Program-made: the position numbers and the translations under genes
Notes under the pieces: model-generated
The model's database searches: none
What the model was told of the DNA's origin: nothing
The model's input: only the letters and a program-made list of their open reading frames with translations
Shown here: one piece after another, positions 24,707-36,735 of the stretch
Layout of the letters: each line of letters starts with the position of its first letter
Numbering within the stretch: position 1 is the first letter of the stretch
NCBI GenBank assembly: GCA_037951165.1
Contig: JBBDHG010000009.1
Coordinates: 13,480,501-13,544,500 of the forward strand
Reading direction: 5' to 3'
Source of the DNA: Lophius americanus
Taxonomy: Eukaryota > Chordata > Actinopteri > Lophiiformes > Lophiidae
Length of the DNA stretch: 64,000 nt

Positions 24707-27588
24707 GGTCATATTTTAGTATTTTTCCCAAAAGTCCTTTATGATGTCCCTGTGAGAAAAAACAACAACCTCTTAATAACCTAATTTTTTCTTTTTATAA
24801 AGCTCTTCTTTTGTGCTCTTACTTTGAAATCTTAATCATTTTTAGTCTATGAAACCTTCTAAAGCAGATTAAGATGGCCCAGAAGTTACCAGCACCGCCC
24901 ACAGGGCAAAAAGGAGCGGTGCATAAACATAGCCTACTGTGACAACACCGACCAGAATCAAGTCAGGTCATTTCAAATACTTTACTTTGTGGACACAATT
25001 AAAAGAAATATATTTAATACAACCATTAAGTTATAAATGTATACATGAAATATATATCTTTAATATTTCTACAAAGAAAAAATTGTTCCTTCAGAAAATA
25101 ATACTAGAACTTCCAGGATATACAGAACTCACCATGATGGCATGCACGGATGAAATGGTACAGTCACAGATTAATCTTCAATGAAGAACAGCTGAGTGAG
25201 TGTATTTATTAAACAGCGTAGTCTATTTTAGCCGTTCAGTTATTGAATCAGTTATAGTAAACCTTATTACTAATACCTTCCCCGTTATGTCATTGCACCT
25301 TGAAGCAGTAGTCCCATGATAGTTTGACTCTAATAATATGACTCCCGCGCCAAAAGAACGTACCCCTAGAATCTGGTATCATTTTTGCTTTGATAGTAAC
25401 TCAAGAAATAAAAGCTTTCAAAAATGGCATTTTTCGTGAGGATCTAGCTCAGTAAAGTTTTAAGATAAGGCAAATATAACACTTAAATGAATCCAAAGCT
25501 CTGCAGGAGAAGTGTAAGTAAGAGCTGGTTGAGATAGCAAGGACTCTTAGTAAAGGTTATGGAGGCTGTACTAATGATCAGTTCAGGTTGGTAAAAGTCT
25601 CTCCCACTACCTCCCCCTTTCCATCCAACCTTCACCACTTCCTCATTCACTCCTTCACTTTTCACCCATTCCTCTACTGACCCCTCCCCAAAAATACCTA
25701 TTTGTTAGGAACTTAGCATTTCATAATTGATCTAAAAGGACCCTCTATAGAGTGCCTTCTTTCACAACGGCCCACAGTCCTTTTAGAATAAATGAAACCC
25801 CAATACAAAATCATGGGCACCATAAAAGAGAAGCCCTAAGGATTCTGTTAAAGTGGGTCAAATGGTCAAATATTTGAAGGATCTAGGATAATATTCACTT
25901 ATTCCATTTTTGCTGCGCTTTTCCTCCAGGTTTCATCAGAATCTCCCATGGGTTTTTTTTGCATAATTGATGTGTGTTGTTATCTTGCAATGTTCAAAGA
26001 AGTGAAAAAAAAAATTTGATTTGTCCCTTCATCCATTCACTTGATTTTTCAGTCAAGTCGTTTTTGTTCAATCAACAAAAATGGTTCAAATAGCCCAATC
26101 TTATGGAAAGTGAATACAATTTCATAAATCCACCCTTTTATTCACATCCACTCGAATTTGTAGCTAGAAAAAAATCACTCAGAGACCGCAAACCTCTGCC
26201 AAGGCACGGCAGTACACAAGGTTTGGGAAAAATTCCTGCAGATTCCTCTATTAATGACGGCGTTATTGCCAGCTTCTTAGCATACCAACAACTCCAACAA
26301 ACTCGCTGAGTAACTCTCAAATAATCTGTAGCCCTTCGACTCATCGTCTAAAATGTAATGCGATCTTCTTTCACACCAACCAACGCTCTCATCAGGTTGG
26401 ACCAACATCTATCAATAATCCTTGTGTAATCCTACTTACAGACACAGCTGTGAAAACATTATCTCTTAGGTGACTGTAATGACCTAACTGTTCTCTAACG
26501 ATCCCTACCTCCACAATATATTTTTTTTAGGATCTGTTGTTATTTTGTCTGTTTTCCAGTGAAGTGTTTTTTTTACGGGATACTTCTCAGGGTTGACTAA
26601 CTAATATGCTCTTGGACGGTGAGGCGGTAGCTTTGGCTTCTCTCTCTGGTATTTGAATGAGATCCTTGGATGACCTCTTGTACACTACATGATTACAACA
26701 AATACATGTGAAATTTTGGATAGGGAGAGAAGATTGATCAGTTTTATAATGCCCATCAAAGGCACATGTCATACAATTTGAGTGATAATGCTATTGTATA
26801 ATTGACATTAACATTTGGACTGCTGGTCGCTGTCCCAGTCCAAACTGTTCTATGTCATTATGCAATCAAAGCATTACTTCCAAGAGTCAGATTTCATAAA
26901 CTTATATGCATGCAATAGTTCTGTAACACAATAGCAATAGAATAAAACACCATTTTTATTTTAGAGTTAAGTAAAATATTACTATGGCGGTATGATGATA
27001 AAGTGAGAGTGAGACGATGCGCTGATAATCCTCTTAGAAGACTTCAGGTATTAGGTATTTGCTGATCCATTGTGAACACTTGTCCTGTGTCCTTACATAA
27101 TCCTTTGGCTGTAGGCAATAGTTTGGGCCATAGCTTCTGAATACCCATCTGTGAAAATGTACTTTAAGAGACTGTTGCTTGCCTGACTTTGCATCATATA
27201 CATCTTGCGGTAAGTCTCCACCTGTTGTCCATTTCTTCCTTCAGTTTGCAGCCTTATTTTGCTTTTGCTTTGTCTGTTGTCCTTGTCTGTTATTCATTTT
27301 GTGCAAAGAAAGCAGTCATAGCAGCATACGTAGGTCAACAATATTCTCTCTGACATTCTCTATTGTTGTGCAACCAGTTGTCTGAGTGTCATTTTATTTT
27401 TCATGTTTGTTGTTTGTTTACAAAAGGTTGGGTTTTCAAGGAGTTGAGGATATGAAATTAATAACGCCACAGAAGTTTCGGATTCTCTCACTGCACGGTA
27501 TGCTGGGAAGAAAGTCGGACTTGATCTCTACCGCAGCCTATTTCTGATTAATTCTTCATAGTCCGTAGCATCACGGCTTTGGAGTAAA
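24707..27588. other. Upstream region of slc24a1
   Basis: Mostly AT-rich sequence without gene homology, containing the LINE tail fragment at 26163-26345. Just before the ATG (27544-27550) the minus strand reads TAATCAG, which contains a TAATC core of the kind bound by CRX/OTX factors in photoreceptor genes; one short match is weak evidence. The transcription start is not identifiable. Confidence 0.45.
26163..26390 (+). repeat. LINE (L2-like) 3' tail fragment, copy 2
   Basis: It shares the ordered blocks CTCAGAGACCGCAAACCTC, ACTCCAACAAACTC and CAAATAATCTGTAGCC with the copy at 7758-8110, in the same orientation. There is no coding capacity. Confidence 0.65.
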
Positions 27589-30500
27589 ATGTATCGTACG
27601 AGAAGGAAACGGCTGCAGCTGAGCCGGATTCTGTTCCTCCTCTCCGGGGTCTTTCTCTGTACTCTCTACCAGCTGACTGTCACAACCAGAATGTACGAGG
27701 CTTGGCCAATGGCTCAGATTGGAGAGGATTTTGGAGAAGGTTCAACAGGGGGGGTTGAGGAGGTTACAGTAGAGATGCAGGGACTGGAGGAACCTCTCAC
27801 TGCAACACAGGAATTAGAGCTCACAGATCCAACAACCCCAGAGATGCATGTGGTACGTCAAGGGGTTACCACTTCAGATTTCAAAGCATCCTCTCCCACT
27901 GAGCCTCCACTAACACAAACTACAAACCGAACTTTTGTGCGTTGCATTTATGTTGCTCCTGAGCCTCCAAGTGAGACAACCAGACCAACTCCTGCTCCAC
28001 CTGTAACCACCATTATTCCAGCTTCTCCTGGTGAAGCGCCACATATTAAGGGTGAATACCCTGAAGATGTATTTACTATTGAAGACCGCAGGCAAGGCTG
28101 GGTGGCCCTCCACATTATTGGAATGATGTACATGTTCATTTCTCTTGCAATTGTTTGCGATGAGTTCTTTGTTCCTACCCTAGGGGTGATTACAGACAAG
28201 TTGGCCATTTCTGACGATGTGGCAGGAGCCACCTTCATGGCTGCTGGAGGGTCAGCTCCTGAGCTCTTCACCTCCTTGATAGGAGTCTTCATTGCCCACA
28301 GCAATGTGGGCATTGGCACAATTGTTGGTTCAGCGGTTTTCAACATTTTGTTTGTGATTGGAATGTGTGCTTTATTTTCACGTGAGGTACTCCACCTAAC
28401 CTGGTGGCCACTTTTCAGAGATGTGTCCTTTTACATACTTGACCTCATAATGCTCATCATCTTCTTCTTGGATAATGTCATAATGTGGTGGGAGAGCGTG
28501 ATGCTGGTGGCCGGCTACACACTCTATGTGATCTTCATGAAGTTCAATGTACAAATAGAGCAGGCTTTCAAGACCCAACTCAGCAAACACACAAACTTCG
28601 TCCATGCTATTTCTCTGGAGGAACCAGAGAAGGTAAGCACTCCTATCACATAACATGAATCTAAAATCTGATTGTTCATGTCCTTAATGGGCAGAATTTT
28701 TTTTGTTGAGGGATAGCGAGTAGTGAAAGGTGTTTTATTGACTGTGTGTTACATACCACGCAGGCAGTTTGGTCCTTCAATGTGAATTTTAGTTAAAATA
28801 TTTAGTTTTGTGATTGACATTTAAATGGGTAAATGTGAAATGTTAGGTTTAATAATTTTACAATTAGATTTAGAGTTAACATTTAAAGGTGCGGTGTGTA
28901 GAGTTAAGGGGTATCTCTTTGAATAAGTAGAATAATACATTCATAACTGTGTTCTTTTTAATGCATAAACATCTGAAAAAAAGATGGTAGTTTAATTGAA
29001 TGGACAAACAGGGATAAAACTATTTGAAGTTGTTGCTCAGTAGCTGTTTTGTATTTTGACAAATTGAAAATCAGGCTTATTATTTAGAACAAGAAACTCA
29101 ACTGTTTCATAAGTCTAGTATTAATGTTAGCCCTCTATGACAGTGAGGTGTTACGCTCTGTTGTTTTTCATTATCCTGAATAATAATAGACTTTGAACTA
29201 TAGTTTTTTTAGATTACATGTCTTTTACATTTGAAGGCTGCTTTAGATTCTTGGATAGTGACAGGTGAGGTGACGTGTAGTTTAAGTTGCAATCTGGAAC
29301 TTCAGCGCTAGAGATCACTTAATGTTACAAACTGTCTCACACTCAATAAAATAGATGCATATTCTCAAAAGTGAAACTAGCACTTTTACTCATGCGTACT
29401 GTAATTGTGTCTCTTATTATTTATTAGTCCTTGTGCTCTATTATTGAAACATAATTACATACTAATTCCATGTGAAATCAGCAAATAGCATCAAAAGAGT
29501 GAAATGATGCCAGACTAGGCAACCAAAGCTGATCAACCACAGCAAACTAATCCTTTGAGGAGCTACTGCTATGTACAAACTGTAGCATCTGTAGCGTTTA
29601 ACTCCGCTAAGTGTAATTGAGGCTTAATGTACAGAAGGAAGATCTAAAGTATTTGTGCACTCTCAGGCTATTTGTTGAGCTTGACATGCTGCTGCCTTGG
29701 ATTCCAAATGAGCAAACCTAATTGTTCCATCTGTTTTCACATTCTACATAATCCCCTTAAGAGTGTATAAGTGGCAATTTCACAAAATCTACAAATCTTA
29801 AATTCTGTCTTTCATACTCTCATCTTACACTAACTATACCCTCGGTGTCTGCAGTTTGTGACACAGCAATAAAAGTGTATTAGATTAGAGAAGTCTTTGC
29901 CTATATACTCATAATCAAACCATTAAGTCTTTCTACCTATGAATAATGTTGACTGAAAAGACGTTGCTCCATACAGACAAAAGCAGATGGTGGGGATGAT
30001 GCCCCTCCTGTGTCAAAGGACAAGAATTGGTTAAAGGTAAAAATCTAACAATAAATCCAATAAAACACACAAACAACATCCATATACCCTAGACCCCTTA
30101 AGTGTTAACATATCTACGTATGATTATACAAGATAATGACATTAAGGCAAACAGGCATCTCTATAAGGGATGGCACCTGCAAAGGCATTGATTGTCGTGT
30201 TAACGTTTTGTCTGTTCTTGTGAGGGGCTGTCATGACCAGAGCCATCTTTTTCCCCCAGTTGAGGCCTTCCCTTCAGCGAGGGGGAAGTTCAGCATCTTT
30301 ACATAACAGCACCATGAGGAACACCATATTCCAACTTATGATCCACACCCTAGATCCTCTCGGGCAGGGTGAGTAGCGTATCGCCACAGTCATTGCCCCA
30401 AGTCATTGATTATTGTCTTCCTTTAAAACTGCTCAGATTATGAGTGACTGCATGCCGTGTCCTTCTCATAGTAAAATGGATTAGCAAAGTGTGATTAGCA

Positions 30501-33166
30501 GATGAAGGCAACACTAAGTCTAGATTGATACTAAGCAGATAAATACATACCTGGGTCTGTGGAAGGATCCATTTGTAAGCCATGAGTGGCAATCTTAAAA
30601 TTCCTTGGGCTCACATTATTTTGCTCTTATTTTATTTGTAACAATTATTAAATACAATAATTTACATGAGTTATCAACAAATTAGTCTAATCTGTTAACT
30701 ACCATTCGCTGCCTGTTCAGTTTATGGTCTGTATTTTTCTCAGTTTTTTCCCCCAAAACATTTTCCTGATTATTACAGTAGCTTTATAATAAAGTGTTAT
30801 AAAGTGCTATGGTGGTCAAACTATCAATGTTAACATTTTTCCTGTTTTGTGGTGGCATAATGTAAGTCCACTGTCAAGTGCGTCCCAATTATGTACCTGG
30901 TTTTCTGGCTTTGTTAAATCTACTGGGACTCCAAGGAGTAATATCTCCCCTACTCTGGCATGAGAATTAGCTTTGGACTGAGTCTATAAAATATGGATCA
31001 AAGTGAGCAGCCGCTGTATCAACCTTCCTTCTCCATTAGCTATGCTCTCAGAGATCATAGATAAAATGATACATGGAGATGTATGTGAGAATGATGCTGC
31101 TGTTGCGGTTTTCAATGCTTAATTGCCAGCAATGTGTTCTATGCCTAACTCAAGAATGGTTTAGTTACTCATGTGGCAAACATTGAAATGGTAATCTGTG
31201 AAATATTGATAACTTTTGTCACATGACAAAGTCATTTCAAGATAATTTTTTACTTCTTTGGTTGTTCGTAGGGAAATTCAATGATAAGGCTGAGACTCTG
31301 AATAATGTGGCTAAACTGACAGCAGCGAGCAAAACTCAAGACAAGAGAGAAGGTAAATTGGAATTGTGATGTGATGGTCATCCATTGATCGGATACCTTT
31401 GGATATTATTAAGACTCTGCTCATGAATAGAGCATGAAAGCTACTCGTTGTCTTGAGCTGCAAAGTTCTTTCGTACAGCCAGAATACTTTGGGATGAGAA
31501 CTTAAACTTAATTTTTATGTTTTGTTTATGCTATGAATGAAACACAGACTGGGAATATAGTAAAACTGACATGAAAACAATACTAATAACAAGGTAAATT
31601 GCATACAAGGGCATGAAATGCAATCCAGATAAATCTACATAAGAGATGGAGTTGATTCATTGTAGCTGCCATGAGGATGATCTCATAGGTCACGTAAGTC
31701 CTGAAAAACTTTCACAGCTTTCCTCTTTATGAGCAGGTCTACTGGCTTCAGGATCAAATGGTGCTTCCTTTAAGTAGGCAAATTAATTAGACGCATGAGA
31801 GGAAACTAAATTTTGTGGATAACTTTTGCAGATGATGGGGAAAACACTGAGCCTGCCAAACAACCAGAGGCTAAAGAAATAATGAAGGAGCAGCCGCGGG
31901 TCAAGGTGGTATTCTCTCACCATATCCTGTTGATTACAAGAAGAAAAATCTTGAACCTGTTTTTGAGTCAATGCATGGAGATACAGCCTTAAACCAAAGG
32001 TGCTTTGGTTTAAGGCTGTATCTCAGAGTCTTTCTTTAACATGTCAGGGGGATGCAACTGCTGGAGAGGGTGGATCAGGAGGGTCAGACGATTCTGGAAG
32101 TGATGAGGATGACAGTGATGAAGACAGTGATGAGTCCAGTGAAGATGATGATGATGATGATGATGATGATGAAGAAGACAAAGAAGACAAACCTCTTTCC
32201 TTAGAGTGGCCTAAAACACAGTTTAAACAAGCCACCTTCCTCTTCCTGCTTCCTATAATCTTCCCTCTGTGGCTCACAGTTCCAGATGTCAGAAACCAGG
32301 TCCGCTCTCAGAACATTTCAACTGCTGTTTCTCCACTACTCCAATGTATTTTTTTGCTTGACATTCTTTCTTTTTACTACAGAAATCCAGAAAATTCTTT
32401 GTGGTAACCTTCCTAGGATCCATTTTCTGGATTGCTGTCTTCTCCTACCTCATGGTGTGGTGGGCCCATCAGGTCAGTTACTGTTCTTTACATATTTAAT
32501 TTGAAAGTCACCCTGCTTTATGATTGAGCACACAGGCCCAGAACAGCTTTCAATAATATTGGTGTAGAGTGGAAGCAGATTAAGGACGCAGAACCCAGAT
32601 GAGATCAAAATCTATTCTGGTTTGCCTTGAAGGTGGGTGAGACCATCGGCATCTCAGAGGAGATTATGGGTCTGACCATCTTGGCTGCAGGGACGTCAAT
32701 CCCTGACCTCATCACCAGTGTGATTGTAGCTCGTAAAGGCCTGGGTGACATGGCTGTATCCAGCTCTGTAGGCAGTAACATCTTCGACATCACTATCGGG
32801 TGAGCTTCAATAGCCTGATGTTTCTCAATTTAAAGAGAAATGCAGAAGAACACTTAGTCGATGGATTTCTTGATCTCTCATTTTCTGTGTCCTTCATTTT
32901 CATTTTGTTTCAAAAGCCTTCCCATCCCGTGGCTCCTGTTCTCAGCCATCCACGGTTTTACTCCAGTCGCAGTCAGCAGCAATGGGCTCTTCTGTGCCAT
33001 CGTACTGCTCTTCATCATGCTCCTCTTTGTCATCATCTCCATTGCTTCCTGTAAGTGGAAGTTGAACAAGACGCTGGGTTTCTCCATGTTCCTGCTCTAC
33101 TTCATCTTCCTCGTGCTTAGCGTGATGCTGGAGGATCGCATCATTATCTGCCCTGTTTCCATCTGA
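27589..33166 (+). CDS. slc24a1: Sodium/potassium/calcium exchanger 1 (NCKX1), 9 coding exons
   Basis: NCKX1 extrudes Ca2+ and K+ in exchange for Na+ across the rod outer-segment plasma membrane. Coding exons: 27589-28632, 29977-30036, 30260-30368, 31272-31352, 31832-31905, 32048-32299, 32383-32472, 32633-32799, 32917-33166. The phases join into 708 residues. Residues 14-30 form a signal-like hydrophobic segment, followed by a Pro/Thr/Glu-rich extracellular region with an N-glycosylation sequon at Asn113. The first membrane cluster begins near residue 172. The alpha-1 repeat (GATFMAAGGSAPELFTS) has Glu225, and the alpha-2 repeat (LAAGTSIPDLITS) has Asp595; these are the residues known to bind Ca2+ in NCKX proteins. 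The cytosolic loop (exons 2-6) is hydrophilic and ends in an acidic stretch with nine Asp in a row. The protein is much shorter than human NCKX1 (about 1,099 aa), mainly in the extracellular region and loop. Synteny with INTS14 and DENND4A supports SLC24A1 over SLC24A2. Confidence 0.96.
28882..28940 (+). repeat. Teleost dispersed repeat (plus orientation) in slc24a1 intron 1
   Basis: The sequence AAAGGTGCGGTGTGTAGAGT followed by GGTATCTCTTTGAAT matches the inverted copy at 24530-24706. Only the terminal part is present. Confidence 0.5.
31978..32024. repeat. Perfect 22-bp inverted repeat with 3-nt loop beside the slc24a1 exon 6 acceptor
   Basis: Bases 31978-31999 are the exact reverse complement of 32003-32024, with only GTG between them. 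The element lies in the 142-bp intron 5 and ends 23 bases before exon 6 starts at 32048. It therefore occupies the region where the branch point would be expected. Confidence 0.97.
32146..32177 (+). repeat. (GAT)n repeat coding for poly-Asp in slc24a1 exon 6
   Basis: An uninterrupted GAT trinucleotide run lies inside exon 6 and encodes nine consecutive aspartates in the large cytosolic loop, flanked by Glu/Ser-rich codons. Acidic repeats in this loop are known in NCKX1. The pure repeat should vary in length between individuals. Confidence 0.9.
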
Positions 33167-33286
33167 GCATGTGAACACGGGTCTTCTCTACTGCAGACAT
33201 TCTCTTCACTTGGGAGCTGAAGCAGAACTGTTGACCCGTTCATTGTGTGCTCTTGCGAGCAAGGGTCTAAATATCTGCAGAAACTG

Positions 33287-33316
33287 AGCTCAGAGCTGCT
33301 GTAGTAGCTCTGAGCT
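33287..33316. repeat. 11-bp inverted repeat in the slc24a1 3' UTR
   Basis: The arms AGCTCAGAGCT (33287-33297) and AGCTCTGAGCT (33306-33316) are perfectly complementary around an 8-base loop, about 120 bases after the stop codon. In the transcript this could fold as a small stem-loop. No poly-U tract or other functional mark accompanies it. Confidence 0.6.
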
Positions 33317-33750
33317 GCTGCCAGGGACAAATGCCCTCATACAGTATATAAACAGAAATACACAAACTTCATATTCTACAACTGGTTACAAGCTCACTTT
33401 TAGTACACCGGCTCTTACTTTTGTTTTTTGGTTACATCAGAGAATACAGAACTACTGTCCGAGACAGTCGAGGTTGAGAAAGAACACCGACTTTGATATT
33501 CAATTTATTTCCCACTGTTTATAAAAGAGCCAGAACGCAAATAGAAATCAAGAATACGTGCACAATTTGGAAAATGGATGAACTTTCTAAATCGGAATTC
33601 TAGATAATATGTAAGAACACAAAGCCCCAAAAACCTGCTTTTAGTCTTAATATAGAGAAACTGAGTTTGCTTGAACTCTCTCATGCACATCTGTTTTTGT
33701 AAAAATGTCAGCGACAGCAATTAGCAAAAAATGAAACTTAACATCCATAG

Positions 33751-33766
33751 AATAAATGTCTTTATT
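33751..33766. promoter_or_regulatory. Back-to-back poly(A) signals between convergent slc24a1 and dennd4a
   Basis: AATAAA on the plus strand (33751-33756) is followed five bases later by TTTATT (33761-33766), which is AATAAA on the minus strand. The plus copy is 585 bases after the slc24a1 stop and is a fair candidate for its 3' end. The minus copy would give dennd4a a 1.4-kb 3' UTR; a nearer minus signal is at 34935-34940. Which ones are used cannot be seen here. Confidence 0.45.
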
Positions 33767-35139
33767 CATAAATTAAATCAAACTATAGATCCTGCCAGGG
33801 AAGAATATTTTATATAAAAATCATACAAATTAGTATATGTGTTACAAACGATATATAATACCTCATAAACATTGTATTGACAAATCGCGTAAACAATATG
33901 TACACATGATGTATTGGTCATCAGTTTTTTCTAAGTCACAACTAACCAGGTGATTAAACTGTATGAGTGTTAATGTGTGGAGCTGCTTCACCTCTAGGCA
34001 GGGTTTGTCAGTTAAAAGTGGAAAAAAAAACATTAACATAGTCCACCATCACACTCATTTTCTTGTGGTTCAAGTGATTTTAAATTGACAAAAAAGACAG
34101 AGCTGCTGTTCTCATTTAACCTCTTTGACCATGAAACTTGCACTACCATCAGCTCAAAAATGTTTTAAAGGAGATTTTATGCTCTGTATGTCACATTAAT
34201 TAAACAGTGTATCATGATTCCAGACACTATACATTGAAGATCAAAAGGAAATATACAAAATCAAATACTCAAATTTTCAAAGATCCATGACAATGGCTTC
34301 ATTTCATATATCAAAAGATGTGCTGATTAAACAGAAAAAAAGTTTCTTTCTCTTTTTTTTTGCTATTACTTTGATTGTACGTTGTTAAGGAAATCTATCC
34401 TTGGTGGTCCCATAAAACACTTTGATTATTCAATTCTAAATCTAAGAAAAAGATATTCCATAAAAAACTATAAATAAATTCCCTTTTGGGTTCTTTTGGT
34501 ACATTGTACAACAAAGATTAATGTAATTCACTCTTATTTCCATTTCGAAATACTGTGTGTTATTATGAATTGGTGATTTCATGTATTTATGTATTTGAGT
34601 ATTGCCCTGCTTGGTCCCTAGGGTGGAGATTAGGATGTTTTTCTTGCTTTTGATAAAAGAAAGTCACTTTCCAGCATTACTTGAACGAGAACGATACATG
34701 GAATCTCATCGTGTTAAAGTGTTTAGTGAAGATAGGAGTGCCCAAAAGCAAGTGCATATTATACTCACACTGAACAGTCTTAACGAGGTCACCAGGACCA
34801 CTTATGATTTTTGACAATTTGATTATACATTTAGAATTTCATACGTAGCCCAAGCTTCAACAGAAACAAAGTAATAAAATATACATTAACTGTACAAACA
34901 TTTCACTGGGAGTTATCCTGAAAATACAAGAGACTTTATTTAAATATTTACAAATGCAAGTCTTTCAGTCCAAATCGCTTGGCTCTAATAGTATGCAAGA
35001 AACTCATGGCAGTTGTTCTCTCTTTCCCATTGTGCTGAATAACTCTGTGCTCCAGTCAGGTGAGCTGGTACTGAGTCAGAGGAGCAGTCCGAGGAAACAA
35101 AAAATAAACAGCTGAAGTACACATAACAAGATAATAAGT

Positions 35140-36696
35140 TCAGAGACTGGGCTCCCCAAATGTTTTCCTACACTCCATAACCCCTGCTCCAGGGGGCCGG
35201 TCACAGTTGTGTGTCAGTTTAACCTGGTTGGGGTTAAGGCGATCATATGCCAGCTTGTACTCCCGGTCGAAAGCATCTGTAATGAGATATGGTTCGTTAG
35301 CAATTATGTTTAGTATGTATAATTACTGAAATTTTTACCATCTCAGTTCTGCTTGGATTTAGGCTAAACTGTGTTTCTTAGTAATAAACATTTTTACAAC
35401 GTCACAACCATCTTAAATTTGTAAGCAGGGTAAATTAACACAAAATTAGCAGATAGTGCATCTGAGGTTGGTAGAAACGTTTGTTGTTTTGCAGGGACTG
35501 GGTTTGGGAAAATTCAAATGGTTAATGGGAAGACTTTAGAAAGAGAAGAAAAGTCTGGGAACATTAAAGTGGAACATGAATGTGTAAATTTTGCACCAAA
35601 TCCATCATTTACATTTTGGGATATTTTACAGGATAGGTAAAAACTCTTCCCTGCTGGTAGACAAAATTCAAGGGAATCATGCATAGGAGGATATGTCCAT
35701 CAAATATTATGTCAATCTACCAAAATATAACCTTCAACAGACAAACAGGAAGCTTTTGAACTTACTGATATTTATGTTGTTCTTTCCCAAAGCCACAAGA
35801 GCAATGAATAATAAATCCCGGTACAGGCTCCTTTCGGAAAAAAAATAACATTCGGGAAACTATTAGAATTTTCCTTCATATCAAGTTTTACAAGTGGTTT
35901 TTAAATAAACAGGTTGATCTGCTCACCTCTGTCTTTTAAAACCCTCCTCTGGTCCCAGCAGCTGGATGATCTGGCTCATGGGCTGATAGAGATCCCCCTT
36001 CTTAATGCTCCTCACAAAGCCTTGTAGTAGCTCCACGGTGAAGAGCTGTCCTTCTTCACAAAGACCCGAGCGAACAAGAGAGTTTGCACCTGTGAAGAAT
36101 GAGAGATAAAAGTCACCTTTTTCAAAATGTAGTCAAAACCAAATCCGAAAGCAGCGCAGCGATTATGAAAACATGACTAATCAGATTCCACAAGGGAATA
36201 ATGCATGATTTTTGTTTTACTTTATATGCATTATTTAATTTGCATACAAATATCAGACAGTGATTGTAATGAAAACAGAGATAATTTAAATGATTGAAAT
36301 GTCATTTTAAAATAATCTCATCTTATCAAACATATCTGTCTGTTAGTTACTTACAATATGTGTTCCACAACACATAGCAGGGTTGTACTTTGTCTTGGTG
36401 CAACTTTAGGTTGTCCCACATAATCCTTACGAGCACCAGCTTACTGTCCTCTGATGTAAAGTTCTGAGGAGTCTGCAGGAGGAATGACGGGCATGAGATT
36501 AATCCCTCTTGGGTAATGTTTCAATTTCTTATGTCATTACAATTTGATAGAAATTGAGACATGAAAACCCTACATATATAGATAGATCTATCTATATATG
36601 TATATATGTATATCTATATATGTATATATGTATATCTATATATGTATATATGTCTGTCTGTCTGTCTGTCTGTCTGTGTATCTATCTATCTATCTA

Positions 36697-36735
<39 letters not shown>

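Larger units (their letters stand above)
33167..35139. other. Shared 3' region between convergent slc24a1 and dennd4a
   Basis: This AT-rich stretch between the two stop codons should contain both 3' UTRs. It holds the poly(A) signals noted at 33751-33766 and 34935-34940 and the short stem at 33287-33316. I saw no conserved open reading frame or recognisable transposon in it. Confidence 0.6.

Noticed and set aside
31978..32024. Hairpin as a microRNA precursor
   Set aside because: The 3-nt loop and perfect stem of only 22 bp are unlike Drosha/Dicer substrates.
32000..32407. 135-codon frame as an independent acidic protein
   Set aside because: It runs from intron 5 through exon 6 of slc24a1 into intron 6. 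The supported exon is 32048-32299.
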